Program-made: the position numbers and the translations under genes
Notes under the pieces: model-generated
Seen by the model: the letters and a program-made list of their open reading frames with translations, nothing else
Databases searched by the model: none
What the model was told of the DNA's origin: nothing
Part shown: in pieces, positions 15,890 to 24,093 of the stretch
Numbering within the stretch: the first letter of the stretch is position 1
Layout of the letters: each line of letters starts with the position of its first letter
Assembly (NCBI GenBank): GCA_021797085.1
Contig: JAKAAG010000003.1
Span: 15,598 to 54,394 of the forward strand
DNA length: 38,797 nt
Origin: Nanobdellota archaeon
GTDB taxonomy: Archaea > Nanobdellota > Nanobdellia > Parvarchaeales > Parvarchaeaceae
Direction of reading: 5' to 3'

Positions 15890-16458
15890 ACGATTTCTAC
15901 CTTTATTCTTGATATTAGGTTCAAACCTTCTATTTCTTTTGATTTTATAACTAGGAAAAGAAGTGTAGACCCTTTTTTTGCCTTTTCGTTGCTTCCTATC
16001 TTGAATTTTATCTCCTTTGTTTCCTCACTGTCTATTATCCTCTCTTCAGAGAATTCATTGAAATAAGAATCCTGTATCTTGTCATATATTATTGGCAGGA
16101 AATTATCCCGGTCTTCAAGCTTTATTTCGAAAACCAAAGGTACATCGAAGTTGTTTGTTATTTTTACTGACAATACAAAATTTTCATCTTCTTTTAAATG
16201 TATATCCTTTGCGCTTATTTCTACTGCAAGTTTTGATGAAAGCTCGTCGTTTATCCTTTCTATTATGTCTTTTATCTTTCTTGAATAATCGCTTTTTGTT
16301 AGAAGGCTATTCAATGCATGTATTAAGTCACCTGTTCTCTCATTTTTCATGAGAAGATAATTATACACCCTTTCCTTGTCTTCCGGTTCAAGGTATTTTG
16401 AAAGCGTTTCACTTATAGCTCTTTTTATGCTTTTACTATCGTTTATTGTCAGGTCCAT
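15886..16458 (-). CDS. Hypothetical protein, helical N-terminus and beta-rich C-terminus
   Basis: A 190-residue soluble protein without signal peptide or membrane helix. Residues 1-75 are helical and charged (KRAISETLSKYLEPEDKERV, then RKIKDIIERINDELSSKL). Residues 76-190 look like a beta-sandwich resembling CARDB-type domains (LKEDENFVLSVKITNNFDVP, ETKEIKFKIGSNEKAKKGS). No catalytic motif is evident. It is the last gene behind metK and aRF1 on the minus strand, 40 bases after the aRF1 stop. I do not recognise a family and infer no function. Confidence 0.75.
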   Translation of the reverse strand: MDLTINDSKSIKRAISETLSKYLEPEDKERVYNYLLMKNERTGDLIHALNSLLTKSDYSRKIKDIIERINDELSSKLAVEISAKDIHLKEDENFVLSVKITNNFDVPLVFEIKLEDRDNFLPIIYDKIQDSYFNEFSEERIIDSEETKEIKFKIGSNEKAKKGSTLLFLVIKSKEIEGLNLISRIKVEIV

Positions 16459-16498
16459 AAGTTTTTCTGGAGCTAAACATATTTAATCCTTTTGTGCA

Positions 16499-17593
16499 TC
16501 ACTGTCTCGATGGTCGTTTAAGAAATGCAGCCACTCCTCCTAGGTTGAAAAGCTGCTGCCCATCGCTTGAATCCTTTGATATTAGTTCAACGTCAACATT
16601 CTTTCCTTTGCCAAGGTAGTAAAACTCGTTTCTTTTGCTTTCCTCTAATCCTGTAGAAATCAAAAGGATATCTACATTATCGCTTTCAAGCTCCTTTCTT
16701 ACCGCTTCTTCCCCATATGTTGAAAGGTTGTCGTTTCTGGCTATGCTGCTCAATAGTTTCTGTACATATTCCTTTTCAATAGTTATTCTTTCATTTGCAA
16801 GTATATCCTTGCTTTTTTCAACTAATTCCCGCAGTCCGCTTTCATCCGTGTAACTTATGCTTCTTACCCCCTTTATAAGATTTTTAAGGTTTGTTATAAG
16901 ATAGCCGCTTTCAATGAAATTGTCCTTGGCAGGCCCCGGTCCACCGATTATTATCCCTTTAAGTTCTTTGTTAAAGAACAGGTCTTTTGCGGTATCTGCT
17001 ATTTCTTTATAGAAATCTCTTATCAATCCTTCTCTTTCCCTAGAGAAACGCATTGCCGACTGGCCACCTTTCGAGAATTTTCCCGGTACCAAAGATTTAA
17101 TGTGCTTGAGAACGTCTATTCTTGATCCTTCCAGTATACCGAAAGTCGCTTCCCTTAAGTCAAGAACTATTAAGCCGTATGCGTTTTCCTGGTGGTACAT
17201 CTGCTTTAAAGGTTCAGTTATAAATCTCTGGTCGCAGCGGTAAAGCCTTATGTCTGATTTAACTGGGGGAACTATCTCCCATACCTTTATGTCAGGTTCG
17301 CCTTCTCTTTCAGAGGTATTCCCGCAGAATATGACTAAGCCGTTTTCAGGAGTGCTTCGTATAAGCTTAAGCTCATTCATTATCTTTTCCAATGCATCTA
17401 TTACATTTTTCCTGTTATTCCTGTCCTTTATGTTTGTCGCAGTGCTTTTTTCGTCCGCTAATTGAGAACGTATTAAATCTAAATTGAAACCTCCCGGTAC
17501 GTAAACAGTTACAAGTTCTGTATGTCTTCCCTTTATACCTTCTAGGTAGTTTATGAGGTTGAGTATTTCAAATTCATCCATAAAAATCAGCAA
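16499..17593 (-). CDS. prf1: Peptide chain release factor aRF1 (NIKD variant, no zinc mini-domain)
   Basis: Recognises stop codons and triggers peptide release. The GGQ peptidyl-hydrolysis motif is at residues 176-178 (KFSKGGQSAMRF) and the YxCxxxF decoding motif at 118-124 (YRCDQRF). The NIKS decoding motif reads NIKD at 54-57, preceded by TAT. The length of 364 compares with about 410-420 in archaea: domain 3 goes straight from VDILLISTGLEESKRNEFYY to KNVDVELISKDSSDGQQL, with no CxxC...CxxC mini-domain. The C-terminal LGGVAAFLKR is standard. An internal ATG (residue 5, position 17581) is an alternative start; the first overlaps metK by seven bases. Confidence 0.93.
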   Translation of the reverse strand: MLIFMDEFEILNLINYLEGIKGRHTELVTVYVPGGFNLDLIRSQLADEKSTATNIKDRNNRKNVIDALEKIMNELKLIRSTPENGLVIFCGNTSEREGEPDIKVWEIVPPVKSDIRLYRCDQRFITEPLKQMYHQENAYGLIVLDLREATFGILEGSRIDVLKHIKSLVPGKFSKGGQSAMRFSREREGLIRDFYKEIADTAKDLFFNKELKGIIIGGPGPAKDNFIESGYLITNLKNLIKGVRSISYTDESGLRELVEKSKDILANERITIEKEYVQKLLSSIARNDNLSTYGEEAVRKELESDNVDILLISTGLEESKRNEFYYLGKGKNVDVELISKDSSDGQQLFNLGGVAAFLKRPSRQ

Positions 17594-18804
17594 ACGCTAA
17601 ACTTTCCTTCTATTATCTTGTTTGTGATTTCATTTATACTTGACAGCTCTTCGTTTATAAAATTGATTATGTCCTTTTTCTGGTCTTTATTGATCTTTTC
17701 CTCCAGTATCAAGGAAAATGCCAGAGGTTTACTTAAATCGTTGCCTATCCTTCCGACCATCTTTATCTGGCTTTTCAAGCTGAATTTGTCATATATCTTC
17801 TTTGCTAAATCAAAGGAAAAAAGACTATAAATCTTTCCTATATGGTTTACAGGGTTTTTACCGGCTGCGGCCTCCAATGTCATTGTTCTATTCGGGGTTA
17901 TTAATCCATTTACACGGTTGCCTCTGCCAACAGCGCCATCATCTCCACTCTCTGCGCTTAACCCAGTTACTGTAAGGTAACATCCGTTTATTCCCCTTCC
18001 TTTTTTGTCCATCCCGTTTACTGCGAGTTCTATCTTCCTTTTTTGTTTTATACCATTCTCATTTTCCAGTTTTTCATTCAGCTGTTTAATGTATGACAAT
18101 GCTTCTTCTGTCACTTCCTCCTTCTTCTTGAAATAATCCTGTTCGGATGAAATAAAACGGTCTATCATCGCCATGGCTATTGTTATTTTTAGTTTGTTTT
18201 TAAGCCTTACTCCCATTATCTTTATATCTTCACCAGAAAACTGAAATTTTGATTTAAAGTCAGTGGAATTCAGATAGTTCTCAGTTTTTAATACCAAGCT
18301 TTCAAGTACACTGTAAGGATAATAACCGACTGCAAACGAAGTATCATTTGAGCCAGGTTTTCCATTCCTTTGAAATGCATCAGTAAGATTAACTGAACCA
18401 TTGTTTGTTTCAAATAGGTATCTCAATTGTTCTGGATTCAAAAATCGTATATTATGTTTTATCCAGTCCTTTGCAGAGTTCTCCGCGATTTCCTTTAATG
18501 GAATAGCTTCATTGTTTACAACCCCAGTTGCCCTGCCGGAAAAAAGGATTGTTATCGGTTTTATTATCTTTCCTCCATTGAATGCAGGCCGGGTTTCACC
18601 GCCTATTACTTCTAATTTGTCAACGTTATGGTGCAGTATCTTGCCGAAATGCTCAATATAGTACTTTGAAAGGTTCACTGAGAATTTTTCTGCTATTGAA
18701 TCTGCCAGGTAATCCGGGTGTCCCAATCCCTTTCTTTCTACTATCTCTATCCCCTGCTTTTCGATGTTTTTTGCAGTATTTTTTTCTATCGCTATAAAAT
18801 TCAT
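17587..18804 (-). CDS. mat: S-adenosylmethionine synthetase, archaeal type
   Basis: Makes AdoMet from methionine and ATP, supplying the methyl donor for methyltransferases such as the one at 19037. The archaeal class (unrelated in detail to bacterial MetK) is recognised by [18 protein letters not shown] near residue 23, [21 protein letters not shown] near 58, [21 protein letters not shown], and [15 protein letters not shown]. The 405 residues equal the family length. It begins a minus-strand unit with aRF1 overlapping its end by seven bases, preceded by an AAGCTTAAATC promoter box. Confidence 0.96.
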   Translation of the reverse strand: MNFIAIEKNTAKNIEKQGIEIVERKGLGHPDYLADSIAEKFSVNLSKYYIEHFGKILHHNVDKLEVIGGETRPAFNGGKIIKPITILFSGRATGVVNNEAIPLKEIAENSAKDWIKHNIRFLNPEQLRYLFETNNGSVNLTDAFQRNGKPGSNDTSFAVGYYPYSVLESLVLKTENYLNSTDFKSKFQFSGEDIKIMGVRLKNKLKITIAMAMIDRFISSEQDYFKKKEEVTEEALSYIKQLNEKLENENGIKQKRKIELAVNGMDKKGRGINGCYLTVTGLSAESGDDGAVGRGNRVNGLITPNRTMTLEAAAGKNPVNHIGKIYSLFSFDLAKKIYDKFSLKSQIKMVGRIGNDLSKPLAFSLILEEKINKDQKKDIINFINEELSSINEITNKIIEGKFSVC

Positions 18805-18825
18805 TTCAATATTAATTTTTCAACC

Positions 18826-18836
18826 GATTTAAGCTT
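18826..18836 (-). promoter_or_regulatory. BRE/TATA element of the AdoMet synthetase gene
   Basis: On the minus strand this reads AAGCTTAAATC, with the TATA part centred about 26 bases before the ATG at 18804. The identical 11-mer stands at the same distance before the MntA gene at 19896. Confidence 0.5.
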
Positions 18837-18927
18837 ATTTTTATTCATTTTTCAATGCAAAATAGCAAATTACCTGCTTTGTAATTGTTTGATAATCCAA
18901 AAGAATTTTCATACTTAAAAAATAAAA

Positions 18928-19001
18928 TGGTCTGGGGGAGATTTGGACTCCCGACCTTTCGATTATCAGTCGAACGCTCCACCGGGCTAAGCTACCAGAC
19001 C
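18928..19001 (-). tRNA. tRNA-Ile (anticodon GAU)
   Basis: The 74-base minus-strand cloverleaf has a perfect acceptor stem (GGTCTGG/CCAGACC), discriminator A, D-arm GCTT/GAGC, anticodon stem TTCGA/TCGAA with loop CTGATAA giving GAU, and T-stem GGGAG/CTCCC. The T-loop reads TCCAAAT, with C instead of the near-universal T at position 55. There is no intron and no encoded CCA. It lies downstream of the methyltransferase gene on the same strand. Confidence 0.95.
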
Positions 19002-19036
19002 CTAAACTATAATTTACCAATTTATTATTTATATGT

Positions 19037-19627
19037 TTAAGACTGCTTTGCAAATGAGAGTTTTATGATTTTGCCTATTACTTCGATGTTTTTCTTGTAT
19101 CCTTTGAATCTGTATTTTTCAGCTTCTTTTATAGAAAGGCTGTGTTTTCCAATTGATATCCTTTGAAAGCCGTTTAATTTGTCGTAGCAGAATTCATATA
19201 TTATAAAAATGCCCCTTGCATTTAGTTTTTTTAATAAGTACTTTATACTTTTTTCCTTTTCTTTCCAGTGATGGAAAGAGATCGTTGTAACTATCAAATC
19301 GAACTTTTCACTAAATAAAATGTGGCGGCTGCTCCCAAGTTCGTATTTTACGTTTTTTATTTCATTTTTAATGATTTTTCTCTCGGCTATCCTTTTCATT
19401 GAAGGAGATGGATCAACGCAGTATACCTCCGCTTTTTTAATTTTACTCAAAAGAAGTGAAAGGTCCCCAGGGCCCGCTCCGACGTCAAGTATTCTTCTTG
19501 GCCTGTATTTTTTTATATCATTTGCTATAAAAGAATAGAAACTCTTCATTGCTTTTGAAGAACCAAAAGAGTAAATCCTAGAAGAAACAAAACCGAATCT
19601 CTCCTCTCCTTTTTCGTAGTAGTCCAT
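19037..19627 (-). CDS. Class I SAM-dependent methyltransferase
   Basis: A 196-residue cytosolic enzyme of the UbiE/Methyltransf_11 type. Motif I is ILDVGAGPGDLSLLLS at residues 46-61; a following acidic strand end (EVYCVDPSPSMKR) binds the AdoMet ribose; motif IV/post-motif is FDLIVTTISFHHWKEKEKSI. The substrate cannot be told from sequence. The gene stands alone between two tRNA genes on the same strand, which hints at RNA-related modification but does not show it. The C-terminal third is basic and ends KKNIEVIGKIIKLSFAKQS. Confidence 0.85.
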   Translation of the reverse strand: MDYYEKGEERFGFVSSRIYSFGSSKAMKSFYSFIANDIKKYRPRRILDVGAGPGDLSLLLSKIKKAEVYCVDPSPSMKRIAERKIIKNEIKNVKYELGSSRHILFSEKFDLIVTTISFHHWKEKEKSIKYLLKKLNARGIFIIYEFCYDKLNGFQRISIGKHSLSIKEAEKYRFKGYKKNIEVIGKIIKLSFAKQS

Positions 19628-19733
19628 ATTAAATTTAATTTATTTGTAGTTATTACTTATAATAAAACTCAATTATATAAAAAATGCTCGTCTTATTTTT
19701 TGTTTTTTATATTATGCTTATTTTTAATAAAAG

Positions 19734-19806
19734 TGGACCGAATGGGATTTGAACCCACAGTCTCTCCCGTGCAAGGGGAGCGCGTTGCCAATTGCGCCAT
19801 CGGCCC
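19734..19806 (-). tRNA. tRNA-Ala (anticodon UGC)
   Basis: The 73-base minus-strand cloverleaf has acceptor GGGCCGA/TCGGTCC, which contains the G3:U70 wobble pair, the known identity element for alanyl-tRNA synthetase. The anticodon arm is CTCCC-CTTGCAC-GGGAG, giving UGC. The T-loop is the normal TTCAAAT, and the discriminator is A. No intron and no encoded CCA. Confidence 0.96.
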
Positions 19807-19863
19807 ATAAATCATATTTAATTATCAAAGGTTAATAAATGCTTTTATTTATTATTGTGCAAT

Positions 19864-19874
19864 AAGCTTAAATC
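19864..19874 (+). promoter_or_regulatory. BRE/TATA element of the MntA-HepT pair
   Basis: AAGCTTAAATC with its TATA part centred 26 bases before the ATG at 19896, identical in sequence and spacing to the box before the AdoMet synthetase gene; predicts a leaderless transcript. Confidence 0.5.
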
Positions 19875-19895
19875 TGTTTTACACCTTTATAATTT

Positions 19896-20288
19896 ATGGA
19901 TAGAGCAGATAAAAGTGTTATTGATAGATTATTGGATTCAGCAAAAAAAACAAAAGGTGTTGTGGCCGTTTTACTTTTTGGGTCATATGCTAAGAAAAAA
20001 CAAACACCAATCAGTGATATAGATATTTGTATTATAGATTATAAAATATCTAAAGACGATAAGATTAACTTGTACACAAAATCAAATGAAAGAGTGCAGG
20101 TGTCGTTTTTTTCGGATTTGCCAATAGCCGTTAGGTTTAGGGTATTAAAGGAAGGCAAGATTTTATTCTTATCCGACAGAAATCTTTTTTATTCAATAAG
20201 GGCAGACACGCTTACAGAGTTTATGGATTACAGGCATGTTCTAGATTTCTACTATAAAAAAGCTTACAATATAAAATATGAAATTTGA
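19896..20288 (+). CDS. mntA: MntA-like minimal nucleotidyltransferase (antitoxin of MNT-HEPN pair)
   Basis: In characterised type VII systems MntA neutralises the HepT toxin by adding AMP to its active-site tyrosine. The nucleotidyltransferase signature GS-x10-DxD is exact: Gly29-Ser30, Asp41 and Asp43 in LLFGSYAKKKQTPISDIDI. The position of the usual third carboxylate on the next strand seems to hold Gln68 (RVQVSFF where VDV or similar is common), so catalysis may be altered. The 130 residues fit the family. It overlaps the HEPN gene by 11 bases. Confidence 0.85.
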   Translation: MDRADKSVIDRLLDSAKKTKGVVAVLLFGSYAKKKQTPISDIDICIIDYKISKDDKINLYTKSNERVQVSFFSDLPIAVRFRVLKEGKILFLSDRNLFYSIRADTLTEFMDYRHVLDFYYKKAYNIKYEI

Positions 20289-20682
20289 TAAAGTAAAGGT
20301 TGGAAAAGTTATATCAGACATAGAAAAGTATTCTATTGATTTAGAAGGCATTAAAATCAAAGGTCAGAAATCTCTTCATAATATAGAGTTTTATGGCGCT
20401 TCAATGCTTATATTCTCAATAGTAAATTCATACATAGACTTAGCAAACGAGATTATAAGCTCTAATTCCCTAGGTTACCCTTCGACATATTCAGACATGT
20501 TCGATTTGCTACAGCAAAGAAATATAATAAATGAAAGCGAATCCAAGGCATTTAAACGGCTAGTTAATATAAGAAATGCAATAGCTCACAGGTATTTCAG
20601 CATAACACAATTAGACATAATGAATGCAATTTCGGATTTAAAAAAAGTAAAAAAGTTAATTTCAATATTTAAGCAATGCTAG
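20278..20682 (+). CDS. hepT: HepT-like HEPN ribonuclease toxin
   Basis: HEPN toxins cut RNA, including tRNA. The diagnostic RX4HXY motif is present and exact as Arg99-His104-Tyr106 (RNAIAHRY); Tyr106 is the residue that MntA AMPylates in studied pairs. The protein is all-helical with 134 residues, as expected. It begins inside the MntA gene (11-base overlap), so the two are co-translated. It ends with TAG. The pair's neighbour is tRNA-Ala, but no integrase or direct repeat is visible. Confidence 0.88.
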   Translation: MKFDKVKVGKVISDIEKYSIDLEGIKIKGQKSLHNIEFYGASMLIFSIVNSYIDLANEIISSNSLGYPSTYSDMFDLLQQRNIINESESKAFKRLVNIRNAIAHRYFSITQLDIMNAISDLKKVKKLISIFKQC

Positions 20683-20697
20683 TATTGACAGTAAACC

Positions 20698-20705
20698 TTT
20701 ATAAT
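20698..20705 (+). promoter_or_regulatory. TATA box of the IMPDH-family gene
   Basis: TTTATAAT lies just after the hepT stop. Its centre is only 18 bases before the first ATG (20720) but about 30 before the second (20732), supporting the second as the true start. Confidence 0.45.
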
Positions 20706-20731
20706 TAAGCAAAACTATAATGATATCTGGT

Positions 20732-22120
20732 ATGAAGCTCATTAAAGACAAGTTCACATTTGACGATGTTCTGCTTGTTCCAAAGGTTTCTTCTGTAAAT
20801 TCAAGGTGGCAGGTCGACACCACAACTTATATTTCTGATAGGATAAAAATAAGCATCCCATTGATAAGCTCAAATATGGACACGGTTACAGAGCATGCAA
20901 TGGCAATAGCTATGGCCAAGGTGGGAGGAGTTGGTATAATACATCGTTTTAATTCAATAGAAAACGAAGTGCTTGAGATAACAAGGGTAAAACGAGAGCA
21001 GAACATAATAATAGAGAAGCCTTACGTTGTAGGCAAGGATTTCACAATAGGAAAGATAAGAGAGATGGTAAATGAAAAGAAAGTTACCAGCTTCCCTGTT
21101 GTGGAAAAAGGAAAGCTTATCGGAATAATAACAAGAAGAGACTTTGAATTTGAAGAAGACATGAACAAGAAGGTAAGCGATCTTATGACGAAAGACGTTA
21201 TAACATCCCATAAAGGAATTTCATTAGATGACGCAAAGAAACTGATGTACAAAAACAAGATAGAGAAGCTGCCTTTAGTAGACAAAGAAGGCAATTTGAC
21301 TGGAATGATAACTTCAAAGGATGTAAAGCTGTTGGATGGCTATTCAAAGGCATCAAAGGACAAGAACGGTAGATTAATCGTTGGGGGGTCCATAGGTATA
21401 GGAAGTGATTATCTGGAAAGGGCAAAGTCCCTAGTTGAAGCGGATGTAGATTTTATAGTAGTTGACGTAGCAAACGGTTACTTAGAGAAAACAGCAAAAG
21501 TTGTAAAGGAAGTTAAAAAATTGGGAGTAAGCATAGTTGCAGGAAACGTTGCCACCAAAGAAGGGGTCTTGAACCTCAAAAAAGCCGGGGCTGACTGTGT
21601 AAAGGTTGGTATAGGTCCTGGAGGGGCATGTTTAACAAGACCAGTTGCAGGAGTCGGTTATCCTCAGCTAAGTGCTATACTTGAATGTGCAAGGAATGGT
21701 GTTAATATAATAGCAGACGGCGGGATTAGCAAATCGGCAGATTTCGCAAAGGCAATTGCCGCAGGCGCAGATGCGGCAATGATCGGTGGCTTGTTTGCAG
21801 GAACAGATGAAAGCCCAGGAGTCGTAATAACAAAAGAGAACGTAAATTACAAATTCTATAGAGGAATGGCGTCAATAAACGCTTTTTCAGATAAGGCGTT
21901 AAAAACAGAAGAAGCAGCAGACCTTGAAGGTTATACTCCAGAAGGAACTGAAACTCTTATACCTTACAAAGGCAGCGTTCTCAAGATAGTAAATAATCTT
22001 ATGGGCGGGTTAAGGTCGTCAATGACTTACCTCAATTCTAAAGATTTGGTGGAATTCAGAAAAAATGCGGAATTTGTTCTTTTAACCGACTCAAGTAAAC
22101 GGGAAAGCAAATACAAATGA
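20732..22120 (+). CDS. IMP dehydrogenase / GMP reductase family protein with CBS domains
   Basis: A purine-nucleotide enzyme with a TIM barrel interrupted by two CBS domains (about residues 90-200). The N-terminus (LTFDDVLL-like [10 protein letters not shown], then [17 protein letters not shown]) is IMPDH-like. The catalytic cysteine near residue 300 is in [20 protein letters not shown]; the GVGYPQLSA part is closer to GMP reductase. After [10 protein letters not shown], the flap has no Arg-Tyr pair as in IMPDH, but does keep [12 protein letters not shown]. So it may make XMP (guaB) or reduce GMP. I chose the ATG at 20732 from promoter spacing; 20720 would add four residues. Confidence 0.85.
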   Translation: MKLIKDKFTFDDVLLVPKVSSVNSRWQVDTTTYISDRIKISIPLISSNMDTVTEHAMAIAMAKVGGVGIIHRFNSIENEVLEITRVKREQNIIIEKPYVVGKDFTIGKIREMVNEKKVTSFPVVEKGKLIGIITRRDFEFEEDMNKKVSDLMTKDVITSHKGISLDDAKKLMYKNKIEKLPLVDKEGNLTGMITSKDVKLLDGYSKASKDKNGRLIVGGSIGIGSDYLERAKSLVEADVDFIVVDVANGYLEKTAKVVKEVKKLGVSIVAGNVATKEGVLNLKKAGADCVKVGIGPGGACLTRPVAGVGYPQLSAILECARNGVNIIADGGISKSADFAKAIAAGADAAMIGGLFAGTDESPGVVITKENVNYKFYRGMASINAFSDKALKTEEAADLEGYTPEGTETLIPYKGSVLKIVNNLMGGLRSSMTYLNSKDLVEFRKNAEFVLLTDSSKRESKYK

Positions 22121-22128
22121 TTTAAATA
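22121..22128 (+). promoter_or_regulatory. TATA box of the permease gene
   Basis: TTTAAATA directly follows the previous stop codon and is centred 26 bases before the ATG at 22150, predicting a leaderless transcript. Confidence 0.5.
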
Positions 22129-22149
22129 GCATATAACTATTATTATAAT

Positions 22150-23502
22150 ATGCAGAGAAAAACAAAAAGGAAGGTTAAGGTCAGTAGAAGCAAAGCCGTA
22201 AAAAAGACCGTTAAAAAGAAAGAGAAAGTGCATTCATTTCTTGAGCTGTACCTGCATGGTCTTGCTGGAGTAATAGGTTTAGGAGTGCTGGTTATCCCGC
22301 TTTTTGTTGCGTTAGTTTATGGGGGGGCATTCTCAATATATCTTGTCATTGGTGCAGGTTTTCTTGCTCTTCTGATTGCAATGTTGATATATGATATAAG
22401 TATAACTCACAACCATGACCCTTATAATTTTCTTAAAAACACAGTTACAAAGGAGTATTCCTTTATATTTGCATTTCTTCTCCTGGTCTCATTCATAATA
22501 ACAATCACTGCAGCGGGAATAGCTTCCGTAGGCGAGCTTTCTCTTTTCTTTGGGTTAAGCCCCTTCACTTCAATAGCTATAGTGGATATAGTCTTCGTTA
22601 TAATGTGGGTATTGATGTTCTATAATAAAGCAAGGAGAACTTTAAATTTCGCAGGAACATTAAAAATATTCTTCATCGTACTGCTTATAATTCTTGGCAT
22701 AATAGCTTTCTTCTCAAGCAAGACAGCCGCTCCTGCCGGAGTACAAATTTCTTATGTCCTGCCAGTTTCCGCGCCAATATTCCTATTTGGTCTGCTTATA
22801 TTACTATGGATGTATGGCGGTTTTGAAGGAGCGTCAATTGTTTACAAGGGCGAGAAGAGAACAGATGTTGCAAAGGCTCTGCTGGCTATAATAATAACTG
22901 CAATAATACTTTTCGGCTTAGTGCAGACTTTCGTATACGCGGCGGAAAACTCGGCTGCAGTTGGTAATCTAATTTATCCAATATTGTCAAGCGTTCCTAC
23001 CGCCAATATATTCACTGCAAACATATTGTCAGCCCCATTTGGTATGGGTGTTGAATACGTTGTAGTCGCATTGTCTATATTAGTTATGTTACTAACAGCA
23101 TTTGCCCTAATCAATGCTTCAAATAGGACATTAGATGACGTTTCAAAAGATGGTTTGATGCCTTCCTTCCTTCAAAGGGATGAAAATCTTAAGCTTCTTA
23201 TAACTGCGGCAGTTCCAATCGTTTTAATAACTATATTTGCACCAGTAATTGTTAATTCTGGCGTTTTTAGCTATCTTTCACTTATAATAATAAGTGCACT
23301 TGCGTTTGCAGCAGCGTTTGTTTTCTTTGCATTCGGTTATGGTTATGTTTATTCAAAGAAGAGAAATTACTCAAGGGCATTGTTTGGTTTCTTTGTTTTT
23401 GCGGTTCTTTTGGCTTTGATTGCCTTCTCTCCAATTCCTTTCCTGATAGGATTAATAATAATTCTAATAGTGGCGTTTATAGGCTATGCTTTGATAAAAT
23501 AA
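22150..23502 (+). CDS. APC-superfamily amino acid permease-like membrane protein
   Basis: A 450-residue integral membrane protein with about 11-12 hydrophobic segments. The first membrane segment GLAGVIGLGVLVIPLFVA resembles the glycine-rich helix 1 of APC amino acid transporters, and the sixth-helix region carries WMYGGFEGASIVYKGEKR, like the conserved yGFE motif. These suggest uptake of amino acids or similar. The 26 N-terminal residues are almost all Lys/Arg/Ser/Val (a basic cytosolic tail). The substrate cannot be inferred. It stands in its own transcription unit. Confidence 0.75.
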   Translation: MQRKTKRKVKVSRSKAVKKTVKKKEKVHSFLELYLHGLAGVIGLGVLVIPLFVALVYGGAFSIYLVIGAGFLALLIAMLIYDISITHNHDPYNFLKNTVTKEYSFIFAFLLLVSFIITITAAGIASVGELSLFFGLSPFTSIAIVDIVFVIMWVLMFYNKARRTLNFAGTLKIFFIVLLIILGIIAFFSSKTAAPAGVQISYVLPVSAPIFLFGLLILLWMYGGFEGASIVYKGEKRTDVAKALLAIIITAIILFGLVQTFVYAAENSAAVGNLIYPILSSVPTANIFTANILSAPFGMGVEYVVVALSILVMLLTAFALINASNRTLDDVSKDGLMPSFLQRDENLKLLITAAVPIVLITIFAPVIVNSGVFSYLSLIIISALAFAAAFVFFAFGYGYVYSKKRNYSRALFGFFVFAVLLALIAFSPIPFLIGLIIILIVAFIGYALIK

Positions 23503-23544
23503 AGCTTTTATATTAGGTAGGTTCAAATAAAGTCAATATATAAT

Positions 23545-24090
23545 ATGGTAAATGTAAGGTTAAAGCAGGCATTAGCATTGTTCATAGCGATAGCTTTCGT
23601 TTCCTCTATTTTCTTTTTCTTTCCACATGTATCAAGTACGGCTCCGGTAAGTTATTATATAGTAGTTCCCTCTAGTGTATTGACTTCAAATTCTTCTTAT
23701 CTTGGTAATCCTATATCAGTTCAGCAAGGAGTGCCTGACAATATAATTGCTTTTTCATCTGCAGTACCTGTTTCAACTCTTTCTGCAGACAATATATCAA
23801 ATATGCTTGAATTTACAGAAAGTATGCTAACTCAGCAAAATATCTCATATAATGTATCTAATGGAAATATACAGTGCCTGTTCTCTAAACAGTTTGTACA
23901 GCCCTTGTGTGCAAATGCAAGTGAAGGCACTTCTTGGTTTCTTATTCAAGAGGGTTCAAACACGCCTTTACTACCGTCAGATGTAAAGCTTTCATCCATA
24001 AATTCAAATTCTACATTCATACTCGTATTTTTCACATCCGGCAATTCTTCGAATAGTTCAACTACAATCCCGAGGATAAATCTTAATTAA
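23545..24090 (+). CDS. Secreted or membrane-anchored hypothetical protein
   Basis: A 181-residue protein with a basic start (MVNVRLK) and one hydrophobic helix at residues 8-28 (ALALFIAIAFVSSIFFFF), so it is exported and probably anchored. The rest is Ser/Asn-rich with two cysteines (QCLF and PLCANAS) and several N-glycosylation sequons, including a NSSNSS tail. It vaguely recalls DUF4430-like strand patterns (SWFLIQEGSN) but I would not assign it. A TATA-like TTTTATAT (23506-23513) precedes it. The C/D guide RNA starts four bases after its stop. Confidence 0.7.
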   Translation: MVNVRLKQALALFIAIAFVSSIFFFFPHVSSTAPVSYYIVVPSSVLTSNSSYLGNPISVQQGVPDNIIAFSSAVPVSTLSADNISNMLEFTESMLTQQNISYNVSNGNIQCLFSKQFVQPLCANASEGTSWFLIQEGSNTPLLPSDVKLSSINSNSTFILVFFTSGNSSNSSTTIPRINLN

Positions 24091-24093
24091 TCG

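Noticed and set aside
16499-17593. Stop-codon reassignment suggested by the NIKD motif of aRF1
   Set aside because: UAA, UGA and UAG all terminate recognisable genes at expected lengths in this window, so the standard code is in force.
18841-19053. Open frame on the minus strand across 18841-19053
   Set aside because: It runs through the complete tRNA-Ile cloverleaf and has no protein features; the RNA gene explains the sequence.
19734-20682. Integrated element at tRNA-Ala carrying the toxin-antitoxin pair
   Set aside because: There is no integrase, no duplicated tRNA 3' end that I can see, and base composition does not visibly change.
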